From contig CALZFC010000058.1 in NCBI GenBank assembly GCA_945643635.1, positions 2,107,001 to 2,171,000 of the forward strand: DNA of 64,000 nucleotides. Reading direction: 5' to 3'. How positions within the stretch are numbered: the first letter of the stretch is position 1; each line of letters opens with the position of its first letter. Both the position numbers and the translations under genes were made by a program. Below, piece by piece: positions 37,401-49,400 of the stretch. This DNA comes from Allodiplogaster sudhausi. Taxonomy: Eukaryota > Nematoda > Chromadorea > Rhabditida > Diplogasteridae. Under the pieces are notes generated by a model, which had not been told where the DNA came from, searched no databases, and saw only the letters and a list, made by a program, of their open reading frames with translations.

Positions 37401-40400
37401 GCCTTCTTCTTCTCTGCCTCAGCGGCGGACTTGGCCTCCTCCGATTTCTTCTTCTCCGCATCGACGGCAGCTTTCTTTGCCTCCTCGGCCTTCTTCTTCT
37501 CTGCCTCAGCGGTAGAGTTGGCCTCCTCGGTCTTTTTCTTCTCCGCATCGACGGCAGCTTTCTTTGCCTCCTCGGCCTTCTTCTTCTCTGCCTCAGCGGT
37601 AGACTTGGCCTCCTCGGTATTTTTCTTCTCCGCATCTGCGGTAGCTTTCTTTGCCTCCTCGGCCTTCTTCTTCTCTGCCTCAGCGGCGGACTTGGCCTCC
37701 TCAGTCTTTTTCTTCTCCGCATCGGCGGCAGCTTTCTTTGCCTCCTCGGCCTTCTTCTTCTCTGCCTCAGCGGCGGACTTGGCCTCCTCGGTCTTTTTCT
37801 TCTCCGCATCGGCGGCAGCTTTCTTTGCCTCCTCGGCCTTCTTCTTCTCTGCCTCCGCGGCGGACTTGGCCTCCTCGGTCCCTTTCTTCTCCGTGTCGGC
37901 GGTAGCTTTCTTTGCCTCCTCGGCCTTCTTCTTCTCTGCCTCAGCGGCGGACTTGGCCTCCTCGGTCTTTTTCTTCTCCGCATCGGCGGCAGCTTTCTTT
38001 GCCTCCTCGGCCTTCTTCTTCTCTGCCTCAGAGGCGGACTTGGCCTCCTCCGCCTTCTTCTTCTCTGCCTCAGCGGCGGACTTGGCCTCCTCGGTCTTTT
38101 TCTTCTCCGCATCGGCGGCAGCTTTCTTTGCCTCCTCGGCCTTCTTCTTCTCTGCCTCAGCGGCGGACTTGGCCTCCTCGGTCTTTTTCTTCTCCGCATC
38201 GGCGGCAGCTTTCTTTGCCTCCTCGGCCTTCTTCTTCTCTGCCTCAGAGGCGGACTTGGCCTCCTCAGTCTTTTTCTTCTCCGCATCGGCGGCAGCTTTC
38301 TTTGCCTCCTCGGCCTTCTTCTTCTCTGCCTCAGCGGCGGACTTGGCCTCCTCGGTCTTTTTCTTCTCCGCATCGGCGGCAGCTTTCTTTGCCTCCTCGG
38401 TCTTCTTCTTCTCTGCCTCAGCGGCGGACTTGGCCTCCTCCGCCTTCTTCTTCTCCGCATCGGCGGCAGCTTTCTTTGCCTCCTCGGCCTTCTTCTTCTC
38501 TGCCTCAGCGGAAGACTTGGCCTTCTCCGCCTTCTTCTTCTCTGCCTCAGCGGCGGACATGGCCTCCTCGGTCTTTTTCTTCTCCGCATCGGCGGCAGCT
38601 TTCTTTGCCTCCTCGGCCTTCTTCTTCTCTGCCTCAGCGGCGGACTTGGCCTCCTCGGTCTTTTTCTTCTCCGCATCGGTGGCAGCTTTCTTTGCCTCCT
38701 CGGCCTTCTTCTTCTCTGCCTCAGCGGCGGACTTGGCCTCCTCGGTCTTTTTCTTCTCCGCATCGGCGGCAGCTTTCTTTGCCTCCTCGGCCTTCTTCTT
38801 CTCTGCCTCAGCGGCGGACTTGGCCTCCTCGGTCTTTTTCTTCTCCGCATCGGCGGCAGCTTTCTTTGCCTCCTCGGCCTTCTTCTTCTCTGCCTCAGCG
38901 GCGGACTTGGCCTCCTCGGTCTTTTTCTTCTCCGCATCGGTGGCAGCTTTCTTTGCCTCCTCGGCCTTCTTCTTCTCTGCCTCAGCGGCGGACTTGGCCT
39001 CCTCGGTCTTTTTCTTCTCCGCATCGGCGGCAGCTTTCTTTGCCTCCTCGGCCTTCTTCTTCTCTGCCTCAGCGGCGGACTTGGCCTCCTCGGTCTTTTT
39101 CTTCTCCGCATCGGCGGCAGCTTTCTTTGCCTCCTCGGTCTTCTTCTTCTCTGCCTCAGCGGCGGACTTGGCCTCCTCCGCCTTCTTCTTCTCCGCATCG
39201 GCGGCAGCTTTCTTTGCCTCCTCGGCCTTCTTCTTCTCTGCCTCAGCGGAAGACTTGGCCTTCTCCGCCTTCTTCTTCTCTGCCTCAGCGGCGGACTTGG
39301 CCTCCTCGGTCTTTTTCTTCTCCGCATCGGCGGCAGCTTTCTTTGCCTCCTCGGCCTTCTTCTTCTCTGCCTCAGCGGCGGACTTGGCCTCCTCGGTCTT
39401 TTTCTTCTCCGCATCGGTGGCAGCTTTCTTTGCCTCCTCGGCCTTCTTCTTCTCTGCCTCAGCGGCGGACTTGGCCTCCTCGGTCTTTTTCTTCTCCGCA
39501 TCGGCGGCAGCTTTCTTTGCCTCCTCGGCCTTCTTCTTCTCTGCCTCAGCGGCGGACTTGGCCTCCTCCGCCTTCTTCTTCTCTGCCTCAGCGGAAGACT
39601 TGGCCTTCTCCGCCTTCTTCTTCTCTGCCTCAGCGGCGGACTTGGCCTCCTCGGTCTTTTTCTTCTCCGCATCGGCGGCAGCTTTCTTTGCCTCCTCGGC
39701 CTTCTTCTTCTCTGCCTCAGCGGCGGACTTGGCCTCCTCGGTCTTTTTCTTCTCCGCATCGGCGGCAGCTTTCTTTGCCTCCTCGGCCTTCTTCTTCTCT
39801 GCCTCAGCGGCGGACTTGGCCTCCTCCGCCTTCTTCTTCTCTGCCTCAGCGGCGGACTTGGCCTCCTCGGCCTTCTTCATCTCTGCCTCAACGGCGGACT
39901 TGGCCTCCTCCGCCTTCTTCTTCTCTGCCTCAGCGGCGGACTTGGCCTCCTCGGCCTTCTTCATCTCTGCCTCAACGGCGGACTTGGCCTCCTCCGCCTT
40001 CTTCTTCTCTGCCTCAGCGGCGGACTTGGCCTCCTCGGTCTTTTTCTTCTCCGCATCGACGGCAGCTTTCTTTGCCTCCTCGGCCTTCTTCTTCTCTGCC
40101 TCAGCGGCGGACTTGGCCTCCTCGGTCTTTATCTTCTCCGCATCGGCGGCAGCTTTCTTTGCCTCCTCGGCCTTCTTCTTGTCTGTCTCAGCGGCGGACT
40201 TGGCCTCCTCGGTCTTTTTCTTCTCCGCATCGGCGGCAGCTTTCTTTGCCTCCTCGGCCTTCTTCTTGTCTGCCTCAGCGGCGGACTTGGCCTCCTCGGT
40301 CTTTTTCTTCTCCGCATCGGCTGCAGCTTTCTTTGCCTCCTCGGCCTTCTTCTTCTCTGCCTCAGCGGCGGACTTGTCCTCCTCGGTCTTTTTCTTCTCC

Positions 40401-43400
40401 GCATCGGCGGCAGCTTTCTTTGCCTCCTCGGCCTTCTTCTTCTCTGCCTCAGCGGCGGACTTGGCCTCCTCGGTCTTTTTCTTCTCCGCATCGGCGGCAG
40501 CTTTCTTTGCCTCCTCGGCCTTCTTCTTCTCTGCCTCAGCGGCGGACTTGGCCTCCTCGGCCTTCTTCTTCTCTGCCTCAACGGCGGACTTGGCCTCCTC
40601 GGCCTTCTTCTTGTCTGCCTCAGCGGCGGACTTGGCCTCCTCGGTCTTTTCCTTCTCCGCATCGGCGGCAGCTTTCTTTCCCTCCTCGGCCTTCTTCTTC
40701 TCTGCCTCAGCGGCGGACTTGGCCTCCTCGGTCTTTTTCTTTTCCGCATCGGCGGCAGCTTTCTTTGCCTCCTCGGCCTTCTTCTTCTCTGCCTCAGCGG
40801 AAGACTTGGCCTCCTCCGCCTTCTTCTTCTCTGCCTCAGCGGCGGACTTGGCCTCCTCGGTCTTTTTCTTCTCCACATCGGCGGCAGCTTTCTTTGCCTC
40901 CTCGGCCTTCTTCTTCTCTGCCTCAGCGGAAGACTTGGCCTCCTCCGCCTTCTTCTTCTCTGCCTCAGCGGCGGACTTGGCCTCCTCGGTCTTTTTCTTC
41001 TCCGCATCGACGGCAGCTTTCTTTGCCTCCTCGGCCTTCTTCTTCTCTGCCTCAGCGGCGGACTTGGCCTCCTCGGTCTTTTTCTTCTCCGCATCGGCGG
41101 CAGCTTTCTTTGCCTCCTCGGCCTTCTTCTTGTCTGTCTCAGCGGCGGACTTGGCCTCCTCGGTCTTTTTCTTCTCCGCATCGGCGGCAGCTTTCTTTGC
41201 CTCCTCGGACTTCTTCTTGTCTGCCTCAGCGGCGGACTTGGCCTCCTCGGTCTTTTTCTCCTCCGCATCGGCTGCAGCTTTCTTTGCCTCCTCGGCCTTC
41301 TTCTTCTCTGCCTCAGCGGCGGACTTGGCCTCCTCGGTCTTTTTCTTCTCCGCATCGGCGGCAGCTTTCTTTGCCTCCTCGGCCTTCTTCTTCTCTGCCT
41401 CAGCGGCGGACTTGGCCTCCTCGGTCTTTTTATTCTCCGCATCGGCGGCAGCTTTCTTTGCCTCCTCGGCCTTCTTCTTCTCTGCCTCAGCGGCGGACTT
41501 GGCCTCCTCGGCCTTCTTCTTCTCTGCCTCAACGGCGGACTTGGCCTCCTCGGCCTTCTTCTTCTCCGCATCGACGGCAGCTTTCTTTGCCTCCTCCGCC
41601 TTCTTCTTCTCTGCCTCAGCGGCGGACTTGGCCTCCTCGGTCTTTTTCTTCTCCGCATCGACGGCAGCTTTCTTTGCCTCCTCGGCCTTCTTCTTCTCTG
41701 CCTCAGCGGCGGACTTGGCCTCCTCGGTCTTTTTCTTCTCCGCATCGGCGGCAGCTTTCTTTGCCTCCTCGGCCTTCTTCTTGTCTGTCTCAGCGGCGGA
41801 CTTGGCCTCCTCGGTCTTTTTCTTCTCCACATCGGCGGCAGCTTTCTTTGCCTCCTCGGCCTTCTTCTTCTCTGCCTCAGCGGAAGACTTGGCCTCCTCC
41901 GCCTTCTTCTTCTCTGCCTCAGCGGCGGACTTGGCCTCCTCGGTCTTTTTCTTCTCCGCATCTACGGCAGCTTTCTTTGCCTCCTCGGCCTTCTTCTTCT
42001 CTGCCTCAGCGGCGGACTTGGCCTCCTCGGCCTTCTTCTTCTCTGCCTCAGCGGCGGACTTGGCCTCCTCGGTCTTTTTCTTCTCCGCATCGACGGCAGC
42101 TTTCTTTGCCTCCTCGGCCTTCTTCTTCTCTGCCTCAGCGGCGGACTTGGCCTCCTCGGTCTTTTTCTTCTCCGCATCGGCGGCAGCTTTCTTTGCCTCC
42201 TCGGCCTTCTTCTTGTCTGTCTCAGCGGCGGACTTGGCCTCCTCGGTCTTTTTCTTCTCCGCATCGGCGGCAGCTTTCTTTGCCTCCTCGGCCTTCTTCT
42301 TGTCTGCCTCAGCGGCGGACTTGGCCTCCTCGGTCTTTTTCTCCTCCGCATCGGCTGCAGCTTTCTTTGCCTCCTCGGCCTTCTTCTTCTCTGCCTCAGC
42401 GGCGGACTTGGCCTCCTCGGTCTTTTTCTTCTCCGCATCGGCGGCAGCTTTCTTTGCCTCCTCGGCCTTCTTCTTCTCTGCCTCAGCGGCGGACTTGGCC
42501 TCCTCGGTCTTTTTATTCTCCGCATCGGCGGCAGCTTTCTTTGCCTCCTCGGCCTTCTTCTTCTCTGCCTCAGCGGCGGACTTGGCCTCCTCGGCCTTCT
42601 TCTTCTCTGCCTCAACGGCGGACTTGGCCTCCTCGGCCTTCTTCTTCTCCGCATCGACGGCAGCTTTCTTTGCCTCCTCCGCCTTCTTCTTCTCTGCCTC
42701 AGCGGCGGACTTGGCCTCCTCGGTCTTTTTCTTCTCCGACTCGACGGCAGCTTTCTTTGCCTCCTCGGCCTTCTTCTTCTCTGCCTCAGCGGCGGACTTG
42801 GCCTCCTCGGTCTTTTTCTTCTCCGCATCGGCGGCAGCTTTCTTTGCCTCCTCGGCCTTCTTCTTCTCTGTCTCAGCGGCGGACTTGGCCTCCTCGGTCT
42901 TTTTCTTCTCCACATCGGCGGCAGCTTTCTTTGCCTCCTCGGCCTTCTTCTTCTCTGCCTCAGCGGAAGACTTGGCCTCCTCCGCCTTCTTCTTCTCTGC
43001 CTCAGCGGCGGACTTGGCCTCCTCGGTCTTTTTCTTCTCCGCATCTACGGCAGCTTTCTTTGCCTCCTCGGCCTTCTTCTTCTCTGCCTCAGCGGCGGAC
43101 TTGGCCTCCTCGGTCTTTTTCTTCTCCGCATCGGCGGCAGCTTTCTTTGCCTCCTCGGCCTTCTTCTTGTCTGCCTCAGCGGCGGACTTGGCCTCCTCGG
43201 TCTTTTTCTTCTCCGCATCGGCGGCAGCTTTCTTTGCCTCCTCGGCCTTCTTCTTGTCTGCCTCAGCGGCGGACTTGGCCTCCTCGGTCTTTTTCTCCTC
43301 CGCATCGGCTGCAGCTTTCTTTGCCTCCTCGGCCTTCTTCTTCTCTGCCTCAGCGGCGGACTTGGCCTCCTCGGTCTTTTTCTTCTCCGCATCGGCGGCA

Positions 43401-46400
43401 GCTTTCTTTGCCTCCTCGGCCTTCTTCTTGTCTGTCTCAGCGGCGGACTTGGCCTCCTCGGTCTTTTTATTCTCCGCATCGGCGGCAGCTTTCTTTGCCT
43501 CCTCGGCCTTCTTCTTCTCTGCCTCAGCGGCGGACTTGGCCTCCTCGGCCTTCTTCTTCTCTGCCTCAACGGTGGACTTGGCCTCCTCGGCCTTCTTCTT
43601 CTCCGCATCGACGGCAGCTTTCTTTGCCTCCTCCGCCTTCTTCTTCTCTGCCTCAGCGGCGGACTTGGCCTCCTCGGTCTTTTTCTTCTCCGCATCGACG
43701 GCAGCTTTCTTTGCCTCCTCGGCCTTCTTCTTCTCTGCCTCTGCGGCGGACTTGGCCTCCTCGGTCTTTTTCTTCTCCGCATCGGCGGCAGCTTTCTTTG
43801 CCTCCTCGGCCTTCTTCTTGTCTGTCTCAGCGGCGGACTTGGCCTCCTCGGTCTTTTTCTTCTCCGCATCGGCGGCAGCTTTCTTTGCCTCCTCGGCCTT
43901 CTTCTTGTCTGCCTCAGCGGCGGACTTGGCCTCCTCGGTCTTTTTCTTCTCCGCATCGGCGGCAGCTTTCTTTGCCTCCTCGGCCTTCTTCCTCTCTGCC
44001 TCAGCGGCGGACTTGGCCTCCTCGGTCTTTTTCTTCTCCGCATCGGCGGCAGCTTTCTTTGCCTCCTCGGCCTTCTTCTTCTCTGCCTCAGCGGAAGACT
44101 TGGCCTCCTCCGCCTTCTTCTTCTCTGCCTCAGTGGCGGACTTGGCCTCCTCGGCCTTCTTCATCTCTGCCTCAACGGCGGACTTGGCATCCTCCGCCTT
44201 CTTCTTCTCTGCCTCAGCGGCGGACTTGGCCTCCTCGGTCTTTTTCTTCTCCGCATCGACGGCAGCTTTCTTTGCCTCCTCGGCCTTCTTCTTCTCTGCC
44301 TCAGCGGCGGACTTGGCCTCCTCGGTCTTTTTCTTCTCCGCATCGGCTGCAGCTTTCTTTGCCTCCTCGGCCTTCTTCTTCTCCGCATCGACGGCAGCTT
44401 TCTTTGCCTCCTCGGCCTTCTTCTTCTCTGCCTCAGCGGCGGACTTGGCCTCCTCGGTCTTTTTCTTCTCCGCATCGGCGGCACCTTTCTTTGCCTCCTC
44501 GGCCTTCTTCTTGTCTGTCTCAGCGGCGGACTTGGCCTCCTCGGTCTTTTTCTTCTCCGCATCGGCGGCAGCTTTCTTTGCCTCCTCGGCCTTCTTCTTG
44601 TCTGCCTCAGCGGCGGACTTGGCCTCCTCGGTCTTTTTCTTCTCCGCATCGGCTGCAGCTTTCTTTGCCTCCTCGGCCTTCTTCTTCTCTGCCTCAGCGG
44701 CGGACTTGGCCTCCTCGGTCTTTTTCTTCTCCGCATCGGCGGCAGCTTTCTTTCCCTCCTCGGCCTTCTTCTTCTCTGCCTCAGCGGCGGACTTGGCCTC
44801 CTCGGTCTTTTTCTTCTCCGCATCGGCGGCAGCTTTCTTTGCCTCCTCGGCCTTCTTCTTCTCTGCCTCAGCGGAAGACTTGGCCTCCTCCGCCTTCTTC
44901 TTCTCTGCCTCAGCGGCGGACTTGGCCTCCTCGGTCTTTTTCTTCTCCACATCGGCGGCAGCTTTCTTTGCCTCCTCGGCCTTCTTCTTCTCTGCCTCAG
45001 CGGAAGACTTGGCCTCCTCCGCCTTCTTCTTCTCTGCCTCAGCGGCGGACTTGGCCTCCTCGGTCTTGTTCTTCTCCACATCGGCGGCAGCTTTCTTTGC
45101 CTCCTCGGCCTTCTTCTTCTCTGCCTCAGCGGCGGACTTGGCCTCCTCGGTCTTTTTCTTCTCCGCATCGGCGGCAGCTTTCTTTGCCTCCTCGGCCTTC
45201 TTCCTCTCTACCTCAGCGGCGGACTTGGCCTCCTCGGTCTTTTTATTCTCCGCATCGGCGGCAGCTTTCTTTGCCTCCTCGGCCTTCTTCTTCTCTGCCT
45301 CAGCGGCGGACTTGGCCTCCTGGGCCTTCTTCTTCTCTGCCTCAACGGCGGACTTGGCCTCCTCGGCCTTCTTCTTGTCTGCCTCAGCGGCGGACTTGGC
45401 CTCCTCGGTCTTTTTCTTCTCCGCATCGGCGGCAGCTTTCTTTCCCTCCTCGGACTTCTTCTTCTCTGCCTCAGCGGCGGACTTGGCCTCCTCGGTCTTT
45501 TTCTTCTCCGCACCGGCGGCAGCTTTCTTTGCCTCCTCGGCCTTCTTCTTCTCTGCCTCAGCGGCGGACTTGGCCTCCTCGGCCTTCTTCTTGTCTGCCT
45601 CAACGGCGGACTTGGCCTCCTCGGCCTTCTTCTTGTCTGCCTCAGCGGCGGACTTGGCCTCCTCGGTCTTTTTCTTCTCCGCATCGGCGGCAGCTTTCTT
45701 TCCCTCCTCGGTCTTCTTCTTCTCTGCCTCAGCGGCGGACTTGGCCTCGTCGGTCTTTTTCTTCTCCGCATCGGCGGCACCTTTCTTTGCCTCCTCGGCG
45801 TTCTTCTTCTCTGCCTCAGCGGCGGACTTGGCCTCCTCGGTCTTTTTCTTCTCCGCATCGGCGGCAGCTTTCTTTGCCTCCTCGGCCTTCTTCCTCTCTG
45901 CCTCAGCGTCGGACTTGGCCTCCTCGGTCTTTTTATTCTCCGCATCGGCGGCAGCTTTCTTTGCCTCCTCGACCTTCTTCTTCTCTGCCTCAGCGGCGGA
46001 CTTGGCCTCCTCGGCCTTCTTCTTCTCCGCATCGGCGGCAGCTTTCTTTGCCTCCTCGGCCTTCTTCTTCTCTGCCTCAGCGGCGGACTTGGCCTCCTCG
46101 GCCTTCTTCTTCTCTGCCTCAACGGCGGACTTGGCCTCCTCGGCCTTCTTCTTGTCTGCCTCAGCGGCGGACTTGGCCTCCTCGGTCTTTTTCTTCTCCG
46201 CATCGGCGGCAGCTTTCTTTCCCTCCTCGGCCTTCTTCTTCTCTGCCTCAGCGGCGGACTTGGCCTCCTCGGTCTTTTTCTTCTCCGCATCGGCGGCAGC
46301 TTTCTTTGCCTCCTCGGCCTTCTTCTTCTCTGCCTCAGCGGCGGCCTTGGCCTCCTCGGCCTTCTTCTTCTCTGCCTCAACGGCGGACTTGGCCTCCTCG

Positions 46401-49400
46401 GCCTTCTTCTTGTCTGCCTCAGCGGCGGACTTGGCCTCCTCGGTCTTTTTCTTCTCCGCATCGGCGGCAGCTTTCTTTGCCTCCTCGGCGTTCTTCTTCT
46501 CTGCCTCAGCGGCGGACTTGGCCTCCTCGGTCTTTTTCTTCTCCGCATCGGCGGCAGCTTTCTTTGCCTCCTCGGCCTTCTTCCTCTCTGCCTCAGCGGC
46601 GGACTTTGCCTCCTCGGTCTTTTTCTTCTCAGCATCGGCGGCAGCTTTCTTTGCCTCCTCGGCCTTCTTCTTCTCTGCCTCAGCGGCGGACTTGGCCTCC
46701 TCGGTCTTTTTCTTCTCCGCATCTACGGCAGCTTTCTTTGCCTCCTCGGCCTTCTTCTTCTCTGCCTCAGCGGAAGACTTGGCCTCCTCCGCCTTCTTCT
46801 TCTCTGCCTCAGCGGCGGACTTGGCCTCCTCGGTCTTGTTCTTCTCCACATCGGCGGCAGCTTTCTTTGCCTCCTCGGCCTTCTTCTTCTCTGCCTCAGC
46901 GGCGGACTTGGCCTCCTCGGTCTTTTTCTTCTCCGCATCGGCGGCAGCTTTCTTTGCCTCCTCGGCCTTCTTCCTCTCTACCTCAGCGGCGGACTTGGCC
47001 TCCTCGGTCTTTTTCTTCTCCGCATCGGCGGCAGCTTTCTTTGCCTCCTCGGCCTTCTTCTTCTCTGCCTCAGCGGCGGACTTGGCCTCCTCGGCCTTCT
47101 TCTTCTCTGCCTCAACGGCGGACTTGGCCTCCTCGGCCTTCTTCTTGTCTGCCTCAGCGGCGGACTTGGCCTCCTCGGTCTTTTTCTTCTCCGCATCGGC
47201 GGCAGCTTTCTTTCCCTCCTCGGCCTTCTTCTTCTCTGCCTCAGCGGCGGACTTGGCCTCGTCGGTCTTTTTCTTCTCCGCATCGGCGGCAGCTTTCTTT
47301 GCCTCCTCGGCGTTCTTCTTCTCTGCCTCAGCGGCGGACTTGGCCTCCTCGGTCTTTTTCTTCTCCGCATCGGCGGCAGCTTTCTTTGCCTCCTCGGCCT
47401 TCTTCCTCTCTGCCTCAGCGGCGGACTTGGCCTCCTCGGTCTTTTTATTCTCCGCATCGGCGGCAGCTTTCTTTGCCTCCTCGGCCTTCTTCTTCTCTGC
47501 CTCAGCGGCGGACTTGGCCTCCCCGGTCTTTTTCTTCTCCGCATCTACGGCAGCTTTCTTTGCCTCCTCGGCCTTCTTCTTCTCTGCCTCAGCGGAAGAC
47601 TTGGCCTCCTCCGCTTTCTTCTTCTCTGCCTCAGCGGCGGACTTGGCCTCCTCGGCCTTCTTCTTGTCTGCCTCAGCGGCGGACTTGGCCTCCTCGGTCT
47701 TTTTCTTGTCTGCCTCAGCGGCGGACTTGGCCTCCTCGGTCTTTTTCTTCTCCGCATCGGCGGCAGCTTTCTTTCCCTCCTCGGCCTTCTTCTTCTCTGC
47801 CTCAGCGGCGGACTTGGCCTCCTCGGTCTTTTTCTTCTCCGCATCGGCGGCAGCTTTCTTTGCCTCCTCGGCCTTCTTCTTCTCTGCCTCAGCGGCAGAC
47901 TTGGCCTCCTCCGCCTTCTTCTTCTCTGCCTCAGCGGCGGACTTGGCCTCCTCGGTCTTTTTCTTCTCCACATCGGCGGCAGCTTTCTTTGCCTCCTCGG
48001 CCTTCTTCTTCTCTGCCTCAGCGGAAGACTTGGCCTCCTCCGCCTTCTTCTTCTCTGCCTCAGCGGCGGACTTGGTTTCCTCGGTCTTTTTCTTCTCCAC
48101 ATCGGCGGCAGCTTTCTTTGCCTCCTCGGCCTTCTTCTTCTCTGCCTCAGCGGCGGACTTGGCCTCCTCGGTCTTCTTCTTCTCTGCCTCAACGGCGGAC
48201 TTGGCCTCCTCGGCCTTCTTCTTGTCTGCCTCAGCGGCGGACTTGGCCTCCTCGGTCTTTTTCTTCTCCGCATCGGCGGCAGCTTTCTTTCCCTCCTCGG
48301 CCTTCTTCTTCTCTGCCTCAGCGGCGGACTTGGCCTCGTCGGTCTTTTTCTTCTCCGCATCGGCGGCAGCTTTATTTGCCTCCTCGGCCTTCTTCTTCTC
48401 TGCCTCAGCGGAAGACTTGGCCTCCTCGGCCTTCTTCTTCTTCTCTGCCTCAGCGGAAGACTTGGCCTCCTCCGCCTTCTTCTTCTCTGCCTCAGCGGCG
48501 GACTTGGCCTCCTCGGTCTTTTTCTTCTCCGCATCGGCGGCAGCTTTCTTTGCCTCTTCGGCCTTCTTCTTCTCTGCCTCAGCGGCGGACTTGGCCTCCT
48601 CGGTCTTTTTCTTCTCCGCATCGGCGGCAGCTTTCTTTGCCTCCTCGGCCTTCTTCTTCTCTGCCTCAGCGGCGGACTTGGCCTCCTCGGCCTTCTTCTT
48701 CTCTGCCTCAACGGCGGACTTGGCCTCCTCGGCCTTCTTCTTGTCTGCCTCAGCGGCGGACTTGGCCTCCTCGGTCTTTTTCTTCTCCGCATCGGCGGCA
48801 GCTTTCTTTCCCTCCTCGGCCTTCTTCTTCTCTGCCTCAGCGGCGGACTTGGCCTCGTCGGTCTTTTTCTTCTCCGCATCGGCGGCAGCTTTCTTTGCCT
48901 CCTCGGCGTTCTTCTTCTCTGCCTCAGCGGCGGACTTGGCCTCCTCGGTCTTTTTCTTCTCCGCATCGGCGGCAGCTTTCTTTGCCTCCTCGGCCTTCTT
49001 CCTCTCTGCCTCAGCGGCGGACTTGGCCTCCTCGGTCTTTTTATTCTCCGCATCGGCGGCAGCTTTCTTTGCCTCCTCGGCCTTCTTCTTGTCTGCCTCA
49101 GCGGCGGACTTGGCCTCCTCGGTCTTTTTCTTCTCCGCATCTACGGCAGCTTTCTTTGCCTCCTCGGCCTTCTTCTTCTCTGCCTCAGCGGAAGACTTGG
49201 CCTCCTCCGCTTTCTTCTTCTCTGCCTCAGCGGCGGACTTGGCCTCCTCGGCCTTCTTCTTCTCTGCCTCAACGGCGGACTTGGCCTCCTCGGCCTTCTT
49301 CTTGTCTGCCTCAGCGGCGGACTTGGCCTCCTCGGTCTTTTTCTTCTCCGCATCGGCGGCAGCTTTCTTTCCCTCCTCGGCCTTCTTCTTCTCTGCCTCA

